From: Todiramphus chloris collaris
Taxonomy: Eukaryota; Chordata; Aves; Coraciiformes; Alcedinidae
DNA: 64,000 nt
NCBI GenBank assembly: GCA_025345505.1
Contig: JANVCC010000011.1
Location: 4,828,299 to 4,892,298, forward strand
Direction: 5' to 3'
The notes below the pieces were generated by a model. The model searched no databases, was not told where the DNA came from, and worked only from the letters and a program-made list of their open reading frames with translations. A program made the translations under genes and the position numbers. Of this stretch, positions 46,245 to 57,580 are shown in pieces. Numbering within the stretch: the first letter of the stretch is position 1; each line of letters starts with the position of its first letter.

Positions 46245-49200
46245 ACCAAAACAGCACTGCTGTGACTCACAAGGGTATGGTCAAAGTGATCAATAAGAAA
46301 TGTCTTTTCCATTTCCAGTAGACTGGAGACAGTATAAGTGTATAAAAGATGCCAAGACATCGATTTATGAAATCCAAAAAAAGTATGAGTCCTATCTAAA
46401 TCTCAGATTGAGAAGGGAAGGTAATGTATCCTGTGTAGTAACAAAAATTTCCAATTCCTCTTTAAACTATTCATAAAGTAATTAAAGTCAGAAGTAAAAC
46501 CAAAATTTATAAATAAATAAATAATTATATGACTTTTATCTCTGAAAACAATTAGATCATGATAGTGTACAGTGACAATGTTGCTGAGTCTTGCATCATT
46601 TCTCTTGCTGGACGGAAAGCTATTTGTTAATAACTTCCTGCTGTTGTAGAATTCCCTGACAGAGGGCCATATGTGCCACAAAATCTCAGGAACTTCAACA
46701 AATGATTGGAGATGTGCAGTTCAAAATTCTCTTATTAGTCATGAATTAATTCATGGGGTGGTTTTTTTTTTCTTTTCCTCATTCCTCCATTTCACCTAAG
46801 TCTGCTTTGACATCACCTAAATTTTTAAAATGTCCTTAGGTAAAAAGGGAGAGGCACTATCTCTGCCATCATGGGCAGGGTACCAACCTTCTCCATTAAA
46901 TGGAAAAAAAGCTGAAAAAGCAATAATCAAGGTATCAGAGGGACAGGAGTAAGATCAGGTTGATTGGAATTGGAAGTTAATCTAAGAATAGCTGAGACTT
47001 CTTCAAGGAGGGGTGGACCTTGCAGCTTTTATTCCTGTGCAGGGCATTCACATGGCAAAAAGACAGACTTGAAGAACTGCTTCGAAGAAGGCATTCACAC
47101 AGAGAGAGATTGGAGGCATTAAATGAAGTTACTTCCCCAGCCCATGTTTGAAAAGGAGAACCACAGCACCAGCAGGAAAGAGAAGTCTGTGACTAGTGCC
47201 ATTCATGGCTTCAGTGCACAGGGCAGAGACTTGTGTTTGAAGGGAGTGAGCCAGCCAGCCAGCCAGCTGCTCAGTCACTGTCTCTGAGGCTAGTTCTGTT
47301 AAAAGCACAGTGAATGTGACACTTCATACCTCACGTTCACATGTGGATTGACTGTACAGTGATTGCCCTGGGCCTGTGCAGTAACACCAAGCTATACGTC
47401 CTGACCACAGTGAGATCATCTTCTGCTTTTAATGTAGAATGAGAGAGGATACTCATTCTCCTCAGAGAAAACCATAACTCCTTATTACATGCACAGGTCT
47501 ATACTGCAGTCACATAGACCAACTAGATTAGGTGTTTCACCTTGAAGCATCACATATTGAAAAGGAAATTCCATCTTGTGTCAGACCTTTCAAAGAGTCC
47601 CACCTCTCAGCTATATGAAAATAAAAAGATTAATTGAGAATCTGGTTTCCGTGCAACTTCCTTAGGTTTTCCTTCTTCCAGAAATCCTAAATCCAGGTCT
47701 GGGAATCTCATAATCTCACCACTCCATGCAATGAAACATATGATTTGCAGAGTGAGAAGAGGAGAGGACACCAATCAAGGACAAAGTGAACAGTAGACAA
47801 AGGATCCAGAGCTGTACATTAATAATGTGCTGAAGGTCCAAGCAGCAGTTAGGCCTACAGCAGACAATGCATCATATTGGATTTTTTTTAATCTTTCCCA
47901 TGTTCTGCTATCACTAGAGAGCTTCGTTGTATAGTGGTGCAGGCCACCCTTTCAGCACCTGTGGCAACTAACATCCTATGGCAAGTCTAGTGAGTCCTGT
48001 CTGTTAGGTGTGAAATTATCAGTGGGAGAGTCTGACTACTGCTGTGGATTGAATTTGTTCATTTGTGTTTGTGCTGTGCATGATCCCCAACATTTTTTTT
48101 GCCTTTAATGTCTGCCTTATCCTTACCTCTGTTTTCACATTAACCTTACCATTTTTTGTAAAAAATGACTTATTCTTTCTAAATTTCATTTAGGCCATGA
48201 TTACTTTTCTTCCCTAGAGTTTTAGATAAAGGGAAATATTAATTTACCCCTCTGAACACTAGATCGCTCTAGTCCACACTGAGATTGAATTTGACTGAAC
48301 TGCCAACAAACTAAAGGCGGTGACCTTCATCTGCCTCAGGCATAACCCAAGAATGATTGATTTTACAGTGGGTCCCTTGTGAATGAGAAATTAAACAGCA
48401 TGACCTCGTCTGAGGTAAGCTTGTTCTTTGAAGGATGATCATGTCTTCATTTGATCATCTTTTTAATCCTTGTCTGAAATTTTTCATGAGTATGGTGTCA
48501 CATCATAAGAAACACGCTGGACACAGCAATGAAAAAGGTACCCACACATTCAAAACAGGACATGAGAAATAAAGTAAGCCTTCCTACTTTGCCTGCCACA
48601 GTTGGCAACAGGTTGAGAAATAGTTTTGAAATTAATTATTACTTCCCTCATTCAGGGCTTTGAAGACAACATCTGGAATTCAATTCTTTCGCTAATTAGG
48701 AGCCACAGAGGACCTATAGCACTCTGATGCCGTCTTTGAGGAAACGTGAAAAAGATTTTATATAATAAATCCATCTGAGAGCTCACAATAATTTGGAGAC
48801 CTTTTATAAATAGAAAATATCAGAAATTATTCCAATACCTGCCTAACTAGTATTTTGGTGAAAATAAGGTTTGTCATGGTGTCCTCTTTGCTTACAATTT
48901 GAGAACAAAACTTGATAAAATAGCAGAAGAAAAGTTTAAAAACATATGTTGTGGAAATGGATAAGAAGCTTTTCTGATGATAAGGCTTTAACCTCTAAAT
49001 TTCTCACCGACTCTTTGTCAATAACTCTACTTTTCAAAATGCCAGTGTTCAGCTTTTGCTTGATGCCAACAACATAATAGGACACATCAATAAGATTTAT
49101 ATTACACAAAATATAGCAAAGAACAGCAATTTCAAATGAAGACATAATGTTTTCCTGATCTTCTCACACATTTTCCTATTACACCAGCATACAATCCAGG

Positions 49201-49398
49201 GTAACTTTGGTTTTAGTAGCAAACTTTCATAGGTAGATGCTTATTTGGAGTAAATTTGAGGACAATTCACGGAAGTATAAAAATGGGATATAATTCTGCA
49301 GACCATGGTGAGGTTGTCATATTTATGCTTTATACATAGCTATGGAAAATTATTCTTTGAAGATTAAATCATGATACAAACAGATCATGCTGGGTTGT
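46245..49398. other. AT-rich non-coding stretch
   Basis: It contains a short (CCAG)n run near 47251-47266 and a (TAAA)n run near 46510-46524. No gene recognised. Confidence 0.5.
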
Positions 49399-49490
49399 AG
49401 AATAGAATAGAATAGAATACAATATTTCAATATATTATATAATATTTCAGAGACCTACAATGATCATCTAGTCCGACTGCCCTGGGAGAC
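49399..49490 (-). mobile_element. CR1 3' tail with AATAG microsatellite
   Basis: AATAGAATAGAATAGAAT (49399-49419), then AATATTTCA, a duplicated AT-rich piece, AATATTTCAG, and GACCTACAATGATCATCTAGTCCGACTGCC. This is the antisense of a CR1-type 3' end with (CTATT)n tail. AATATTTCA occurs twice about 20 bp apart, an internal duplication, and the usual TTGGAAGG after it is lost. Only the extreme 3' end is kept. Confidence 0.82.
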
Positions 49491-49710
49491 AAACAAAGCT
49501 CGTCTGGCAAGTGCAATGTCACTGACATAATCTTAAACTTGAATGAAGATTATATTGCCCAGCTATTTACATAATTTCACTTAGGAGTTCAAAGTATTTA
49601 AAATGCGTCAAGAACTCATTCATTTAACTCATGCATCAAGATTTAACAGTTGTAATAAAGATAGCATAATTGTGAATCCTGGTGATTTATAAATTATAAA
49701 AGAAAATCCT

Positions 49711-49790
49711 TGAATCATAGAATATCTCAAGTTGGAAGGCACTCATAAGGATCAACAACTCCCTGATCCTCTCAGGACTACCTATGTGTG
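49711..49790 (-). mobile_element. CR1 3' tail fragment
   Basis: TGAATCATAGAATATCTCAAGTTGGAAGGCACTCATAAGGATCAACAACTCC is the antisense of the common CR1 3' end (ATTCTATGATTC tail, GAGTTG...ATCCTTATGAGTGCCTTCC). It is a different subfamily tail from the copy about 220 bp upstream, with the same strand. Confidence 0.85.
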
Positions 49791-50000
49791 TGCTGTTCTT
49801 GGCTCAGGAGACTTGTCCTGCAGCTGTGCTGTCAGCAATGGCATGTACACTCATGCCATGGGCCTGGCAGTGCCCTGGTAATGCCAGGAGGGTTGGATGG
49901 TTGCCCAAGTCTAGCCTGGGTCAAAGTGTCTCAGCAGGTGGAGTGCAAGGCATGTTCAGCCACTGCCTTCTGGCCACTCAAGCTCAGCATCTTTAAGACC
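49791..50000. other. GC-rich segment next to CR1 tail, unclassified
   Basis: About 200 bp of higher GC (CTGTCAGCAATGGCATG, CCATGGGCCTGGCAGTGCCC, CCACTGCCTTCTGGCCACTC) directly follow the CR1 tail. It could be more of the CR1 3' UTR, another repeat, or unique sequence. Two plus-strand frames of 70 and 81 residues cover it and show no domain. Confidence 0.35.
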
Positions 50001-52067
50001 TGCCATTACATGGATGGTTTACGAGACAGTTGATTTTTATCACAAGAAAACATGATTCATTAAAAAACCCGGAATCGTTCAAGATAAGAAAAAGTGCTGA
50101 GATATGTTTTGTTTCTAAAAGAAATGAGCTAATATGTAGCAAAGATGGGCACGGAGAGATCTCAAAGGCAAAAATACTCTAGTTCAAACACTAAGGCAAG
50201 CTACAAGGGGAGTCTGGAGAACTTGCTCAGTCTTAGTTGACTCTCTTCCTCACCCCATTCTTCAAGATGCAGTGAAAATTTCTGCCTTATCCAGTGAGAC
50301 AACCCCCTCATCATCCTTCAAATACCACCTATGGATGCCACATGCCCTTTCAAAGTTGTATCCATGATTGATTTCATTGATTTCGAGGGAAGCCCTAAGT
50401 GTTTATGAACACAATTTCTTTATTCCTTTTTTGTTGCTTGTTTGAAACCAGGCTGATGTATTGCAAATACTTTCTGACAAAACCCTGTAAGTTATTCACT
50501 GATTAGGTGCCCAGTAGCATGGTAAAGACAAAAGTTAAACCCCATGCTGAATAAGGGTATTTAAAGCTGTGTTCCACATACTTCATCTCATAAATTCACT
50601 TTTGCGAGAATCCCAGAGTGCTAGTATCCAATCTATATTGCAGAGTCAGCCAGCAATTCAGAGGAATTAATTTTGCAGTCAATGAAATCAGAAATGTTAC
50701 CAGGGAGTAAGAAAGTGGAAGGAAATCACATCTTACTTCACTAAGTAATTGACTGAGCAACAAACATTTCAACATAATTCACTTAAATAATAATTAAACT
50801 TCCCACACACCAGCCCTTCTACTTTCAATGCTTTTTTTTTTACGGAAAACAAAACAATTCACTTTTCTTTAATAAACTACCTACTTGAAAATATGTCTAT
50901 TTGTAATACACCCAGAAACAGCATCAACTTATGTGCATCTTCTTGAACAGAGGGGGGGGGCACCTTGAACTGCTTTACCATATTTATCTTGATCTGTTAC
51001 TGTTCACCTTTTCAGCTGAGGGTTTTCAAATATGAGGAAATTCAGTTGTAGGTGCAGTGACTAGCATTGTCTATGTGTATGTGTCCTCCAGTGAGCTGAG
51101 TTTCTGAACTCTTCTTATACTCTAAACTATCCTCTAGTTAATGTAATGAAGAGTCTTGTGAGAAATTTAGCTCACTCTACAGTATACATGTATTGGCTGG
51201 CTGTCTGAGTTACTATCCAGGATTCACTGCCAGCAATGACAGGTGTGTCACCTAAGACACATGAAGATACCTATAGGTAGATGTAAAAATAGATGTTTTT
51301 ATCTAGAGTTCAATGTATCCTTGCTGCTTAACAAGATTTCAAGTAGACTGTGAATTAAAAACAGAGTAGTTCTTCCTGATTAACTCCTTGTGGCAATGCT
51401 TTTATTTTGTATTCAGGGCTTTAGTTTAAAATTATTTTGATTCCTTTACAAAGGGAAAAACTCTTCAAAAGGTTCATTATCACTTTTCTTGAGCTGTCTA
51501 GCCAGCAGAAACATTCACAAACATTTTTCACAGCTCTTTTGTCTAAAAGCTGAAGACAAAGATTAAGTAAGACAAGAACTAAGTGCTACAAAGACAACAG
51601 AGAGTGTAGACAGTTTCAAACTCCTTTAGAGTGGGATTTCACCACTGAGGATTCCATAATAGGCTGGCACACAGCCTTGATTTAATTTCACCTAATTTCA
51701 CCCAGTAAATGTATCCAAACTTATGGCATTCATGCCAGGTTCCATACATTACAGCTGGACAGACAAAGTCATTTTTGAGGAGCAATTCATCTGAATCGTA
51801 TTAGGCATCTTTATTAGGAGAAAATGAATTGTTGCTTTCAAACATCTATTCCTCTCCACTGAATATGGTGGTGATTTGATCCAGGTAGCTAGTTCATGTG
51901 TCAACAACTGCAGCTGGTCAGTAGTATCCCTATCTCAGTACTGAAGGTCAAGTAAACATGTCTGCGCTAAAGCACAGAAAAGACCATCAAGAGTGACTGA
52001 CTGATTGAATCACTTTCAATTGAGTTAATAAGCAGGAACATATATTCCAGCTTTAAAAAGAAGCGCA
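50001..52067. other. AT-rich non-coding stretch
   Basis: No gene or transposon recognised. A run of eight G occurs near 50952-50959. Confidence 0.45.
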
Positions 52068-52154
52068 CACACAAACAAAACAATACCAACCTCCCCCCAC
52101 CCCCAAAAAAATAACAACCCAATCACCAGAAACAAAACAAAATGCAAAAAAAAA
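52068..52154. repeat. A/C-rich low-complexity region
   Basis: CACACAAACAAAAC, CCTCCCCCCACCCCC and runs of A make up an almost T-free stretch leading into the CCAA microsatellite. Confidence 0.85.
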
Positions 52155-52180
52155 ACCCAACCAACCAACCAACCAACCAA
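52155..52180. repeat. (CCAA)n microsatellite
   Basis: About six tandem copies of CCAA. It lies inside an open frame (52142-52504) whose N-terminal NPTNQPTNQ residues are only the translated repeat. Confidence 0.95.
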
Positions 52181-53819
52181 ATTAAGAAACTAGCTAACCA
52201 AAACAGAAAACTCTTCCAGGGCAATGTTTTCTGTGTAAATACAACCTCAATCAGATTTTATCCTATTAAAGAGAAGCTACTAAAATCCTGCATTATTATA
52301 TTGCAAAGGTGCTCCTCACAGATTTTCAAGGGCAGAAAGGCTTCACACTTAATCTATTGCAGGGAGAATTCTAGTACAGCTATTTCCAGTATTTTTCTTC
52401 CATTTCTTGTGAGCCTTCTATCTAGCCTAATACATGTGTATAACAGGTTCCCTACAGCCACATCACAGAGTGAAAACAAAGTAAAAATATTGCAAAAGGG
52501 ATAGCAGTTACCTCTGTCACATAGAATGTCTTTGCATATTTACAAAAAAAAAATGGCTGAGAGAAGGAAATGGCAGATTTTTTTTTTTTTGCTTATAGCC
52601 CATGTTACCAAGAAATTGCTTTATTTTGATTCTTTCTTTCAGTGACATTGACTGCGATACCCTTTCTTCACACCCATGCAGAGATTACTCTGCATTCAGA
52701 GAAAGTGGACAAGATACCTATATTACAGTAGCCCTTACACTGTGTTTACCACTTGAGTAAATAAGCTTCTTTCAAGTGATAAGATGAATTTATACATTAC
52801 ATGCAACTTTTAAGAAATAACATGCTTTCCCAATTCCATATTATTAATTCAGGGCACTATCCCATAAAGACTATCAAGGGAGTGACTAAACTGAATTATG
52901 AGAGCTGCTGGTATCCCATAGACTGCTAACAACTGGGATATCTAAGGGTTGTAGTTCACAGCTCTCTTAAGACTCAAAGTATGTGTTCTGTATGATAACA
53001 TTGAATAGAAGTACTCAGGCATGAACCACAGAATAAAGGACACTTCCAGACATGTACCAGGAGGGTTCTGTGAGACAATCAGGAGGGTAAAGAGGTGGAT
53101 GCTAGATCAATTCCTATGTCTTAAGGCCACAAAAGAAGTTTGTAGGTAACAAGATAAAGTTCGCAAATCAGATTGATCAATTGGGTGCCAAGGTTCAGCT
53201 CCAGCTCCAGAAGCTGTGTGATTTCAAAGAGCATGTTCATATCTGTCTATAGAGTGAAGCAAAGTGATTGATATGAGCAAGCTTTAATCACTTTAACACT
53301 GTTCTCTGCAAGTGTTTATCTGTCCTGATTCTCCTACCAAGGTAGTCACAGTGGGACAGACGTATGGTATCTAAATACCCACATTCTTTAGGTCACTAAG
53401 TCTACGACAGTATCTGTCATATTGCCAGTCCTTTAGAAAGTTTTTCAACCAACTGAAAACAAGGGAGTTCAATTCATTCAATAAATCCTCTCAAACCACT
53501 TTGAAAATCCCAAGGATAAAAAAGACCTGCATCTCTGTTTTGCTCATTCTGTGTTTTAAACTTATGGATTCCTTTGGGATTTCCATTTTGTTCTCTCCCT
53601 TATGCACTCTTCACTGTAAACCAAGTACTGTACTCAAATGTTAGAAACTAGAGTAGTTTTTTTAATGACCTATTGAGAATGAAATTAATAATTTAAGATT
53701 TACAATAGCTTTAAATTGGTTTTGCTTGTTGTAGGGTGTAAACTACATTACAGAGGGGGGATTTATTCTCTTTCTTTTTGCTTGCACTGAAATGATACAA
53801 AATCCTGTCTCATATTTTC
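52181..53819. other. AT-rich non-coding stretch
   Basis: A T tract occurs near 52577-52590. 53040-53340 is not AT-rich and has no family match I know. No gene recognised. Confidence 0.45.
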
Positions 53820-54190
53820 TTTGTGTTAATTGGGGATTTAATTGTTGCTTCCTTTGCTTACAGTGATGTACATCAAAGTCCTTAAAATCCATTTTAATTG
53901 TGCTGAGTGGATTTGGTCAATTACACTAGTAATCTTTCTATTAATAAGCATGTGAAAGGAAGACTATTCTGTATGTAAATTAATAGAGCAAATCAGTTGT
54001 CCTCCCATTGTAATACACATGACAGGATTTGGCATCACTTCAATAGGAAATAAAAGTTTTGTGGCTTATGTCCAGGATCACATTATTGCAGCCTACATGT
54101 AGAAAGGAAATTGAGGTTTTTCTCCACATCCTGTTAAAACGTCCAGAATTTATCTGGTCACCACCTACATATCAGCTAATTAGGGCTTTT
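53820..54190. promoter_or_regulatory. Possible conserved non-coding element
   Basis: The densest run of TAAT/ATTA-type sites in the window: GTTAATTGG, TTTAATTG, TTTTAATTGTGC, TCAATTACACTAGTAATC, ATTAATAAGC, AAATTAATAG, and later AGCTAATTAGGGC. No repeat signature. Texture fits a developmental enhancer, but conservation is untested. Confidence 0.28.
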
Positions 54191-57044
54191 GTTTGGAAGA
54201 AATCTCAAAGTGGGAATTGCTATGACTGTACAGTTCTGGAGTTGATCAAGAGAATTCTTTTTTATAACACAGCACTTACCAGCCCTATTCATGATAAGAC
54301 TCTATAGCTTGCTGCTGAGATGCACAGCAAGAAATCTCTGCCCATATCTAAGAAAAAATAAATAGATCCAGTGGCCTTGGACAGTGGTGGGTTCATCCTT
54401 GAGCTCGCCGGCATTTAGACTCCATTGGACATTAAGGAAACTTCTAGCAGCTTCTCACAGAAGCCACCCCTGTAGCCTCCCTGCTATCAAAACCATGCTA
54501 AGCAAACCAAATACATTGTCACAGATAAGTATTTTTTTTAAATATTTCTGAGATGATCCTTTTATGAGTTTGAAAATCAGCATGGGACAAAATATGTTGC
54601 TGTTTATTCATAAAGTGAGCAGGTCAGTGGTGAAAGTAAGACAGACAGACTGATGTCTGGTGTAACTGTTCAGATACTGAATGATGATAGGTAGCAAGAG
54701 AAAAGCTCTCAACATTTTTAGATATTAAGTCAATGAGAACGTAATCAAACCAGCATGGAGTGCTTTCAGAAATCCTCATTTTAATCTCTATCTTAATTAT
54801 AAGTAGACTGATCGTTTCCCAGAGTCTGGAGATGTAACAGGAGTGTCATTGGTTTTGCACCCTCCTTTCCCTACACAACTCAAACTCCATGCCTCTATCT
54901 TCCCAGGATGGGATTTCACCAACTAAACATAAGCATTTGTAGGCTGACTGTGGTGTACTGAGGTTTTGAAGACACAAACAAGAAAATAAAAGAAAAACCT
55001 ATAAGAAACTTAAACTGCTCTGGAGAGGCTGTTGCAGGCTGAGCAGAACATCTAATTAGGCACCTATCCTTACACAACGGAATTGTCCCCTTCTCTACAG
55101 TCATAAAAAGGATGTCTCAATAATGTCCACTTTTCTCCATTGTCTGTATAGTGAAGCTTGGGGTTGAGTTCAGATCGAGACAACAATATGGTAGATTCTA
55201 GACCAAATCTAATAAATTTCACATACAGTGGCTTCATGCACAGACATGTGCATTCAAGACACGGACATGTGCCCAGAATGCCTGGGTTTTCTATGTGTCT
55301 CACAGATCATATAAGAGCTACTAAAGTCACATATAAAAATTCAAGCCATATGTAAAAAAAATTTCTTCAGATTCTGTTCAGGTCAATTCTATGGACAGAA
55401 AAGTAGGACATAGCTGTGAATACTTAGTTGTGTGACAACCTAGGCCATGATATTTGTGACTGCAGTACTATGACCTTAATAGGAGTTTAATTCTAAATTT
55501 CTGAAAGAGGGAAAGATCAGGACTCACATAACTGAGAACTAAAATGAGAGAGATACACAGGAGCAAAGTTATAATTTAATTTATGAGTTAAATGTCATGT
55601 TGGATTTTCGGTCACCCTCTAGTACTGACCCTGCTTCATGCTAATGTTAATCATTTCTTCAAGAAAGAAAGGGAGCAAATTGTAAAGACTGTCACTGGCA
55701 GTTTCAGGGTAACTCAAAGCATTAGCATACTGTTAAGAATCTATATCTTATCTTCTATTGACATGCAACTAATGTGAAAGAATGTTACTTGCATTCAGCC
55801 AGCAAACATTAAGCAAACAGCGAATTGGGGATGACAGGCTCTGGTCTCTTTATAAGCTCGTAGCGTGCCTTCCCCTGTAAAAATAGACATGGAAGATCTT
55901 CAGTGACTCGTAATTCCTCCATTTCAATTCTGAGCAGACCTGATTTCTAATCATATTCACTGAGGTGCTGACTATGCACAACTTCAGTTAAAGTCCACCG
56001 AGAGACATGTGCTCAGCCAATCCACCTCAGTTGTGGGGTTTGCTGGCTTGCTGAAATACATGGTTATTCTGTAACTCCCAATTCAGAGGCAGCTAAACTT
56101 CATCAGAGCTAATCCAATCAGCAATTTTCACAATAATATGCAAAAATCTATCAGGTAGGACTAATTGTTTTCTTAGGCAATAAAAAGTGCTGCACATACT
56201 ATTCTTTATTTTTGTTACCTTCAGTATAGTTTTATTAAAATATTTGATGCTCATGACCAGGGATTGATAGCTCACTTCTTTCATATTTCCTTAACAAGAT
56301 ATAAATTCAAATAAGCTAGAAGTGCATGACAATGTTGTGGATAAACTTACGCTATAAAACAGAGGGAAACATTTATGTGCAGTTGAAGCTACTAGAGTAG
56401 ATTTCCTGCAGGAGACCTAATTCTAATTAGAATTTTGTCATAAGATAAAAGTTAAAAAAACCCAACAAACCAAACTTGAAAAAGTAGCACATTCCTGAAG
56501 CAGAGAAACAAAAATAAAAATACAATGTTTGCAGAGCACAGCTCTCCAGGACCTTCATTTATTTGATGATATCCAGGAGGAGCAACAAACCCTTTAAAAA
56601 AAGCAGCCACTAACAGCAACATAAGCAGAATTTCTGATCACTGACAGCAGCAACTGCATTAACATGTAATTATAAAGATAATATTATTGAACCCAGTCAA
56701 GCCTGATAAGCAATTGGGATTCTGTTCATGTCATCAAGATGGATTTTAGGATACTCTTCACTCAATTTCCTTTTCCTGTTACTGTGGTTGACTTTACTGA
56801 AGTTAAACTACTGTAAAACTAGACTCATGCAGAGTAACTGAGGCCTCAGTTTCGTTGTTCCTCCCTGCAATAATTGTTTCCATAATTGTTCTTGTCATTG
56901 TAGTAGATGATGCAAAGAAGAAGGGAAAAAAAAAATAGATTGTGTCCTTTCCTGCTACTTTATAAGGCATGATGATAGCTTCATAAAATTTTATTATATT
57001 ACTATACCAAGACTATAATACCATTCCTATGCTTTATTACCACA
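54191..57044. other. Non-coding stretch
   Basis: 54340-54490 is more GC-rich and unclassified. A 16-bp perfect palindrome lies at 56419-56434. No gene recognised. Confidence 0.45.
56419..56434. repeat. 16-bp perfect palindrome
   Basis: AATTCTAATTAGAATT equals its own reverse complement and has the TAATTA homeodomain core at its centre. It may be chance in AT-rich DNA or a dimer binding site. Confidence 0.6.
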
Positions 57045-57130
57045 CCAAGAGCTGGGAGTTAAACTCAGACAAATTCAACATTGAAATAAGATGTAATTTG
57101 CTACCACTGAAGGCAGGGAGACATATGATT
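57045..57130 (+). mobile_element. Ancient CR1/L3-like LINE relic
   Basis: GAGTTAAACTCAGACAAATTCAACATTGAAATAAGATGTAATTTGCTACCACTGAAGG fits the L3/CR1 ORF2 C-terminal stretch that reads roughly LxxDKFxxEIRCNLLxxEG. The rest of the copy is not detectable. Confidence 0.5.
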
Positions 57131-57504
57131 TGTTGGGAGGGCTAAAGAAATAGGAAGGAAATGACCCTGCTTGTGCATACTTCAGTGTCTCTCTGCTCCA
57201 GTCCCCTCAGATCTCAGAGATGAAATTACACAAGTTTCTAAAAAAATAATCCTTAATCCATAATCTGTGAGATGTTCTTTGGTCTAAGCCCATAATGGAG
57301 GTCTGTGTGTCTACAGTAATTGTTCTGGCCTAGCATCTATAGCTCATAGCCCCCATGTTTTCTGTCTGTACTGCCCTTGTTGTCTTAATGCTTGTGAGAC
57401 TATGCTAAAATGGGATTTACAGTAGATTTTTTCCGCAGATGCAAATGTACATAATTTCATTCTTGGAGGGGGAAGGTGGTAGGTGTATGTGACTTGTTAT
57501 CACA

Positions 57505-57580
57505 GGCACATACAAAACAACCATACTACATCAGTGGAGAGGTCTCTCTAGCCCAAGATTGTCGACCCTTGCCAAAATTA
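57505..57580 (-). mobile_element. Ancient CR1/L3-like 3' tail
   Basis: ACCATACTACATCAGTGGAGAGGTCTCTCTAGCCCAAGATTGTCGACCCTTGCC resembles the antisense of an L3/CR1 tail (CCATACTGGGTCAGACC...GTCCATCTAGCCCAGTATCCTGTC...). Short and diverged. Confidence 0.45.

Noticed and set aside
47480-47620. Possible further antisense L3/CR1 tail (TTCCATCTTGTGTCAGACC)
   Set aside because: The match is limited to about 20 bases with nothing consistent on either side.
52142-52504. 120-residue frame starting with NPTNQPTNQ-like repeats
   Set aside because: The start is the translated CCAA microsatellite; the remainder has no motif.
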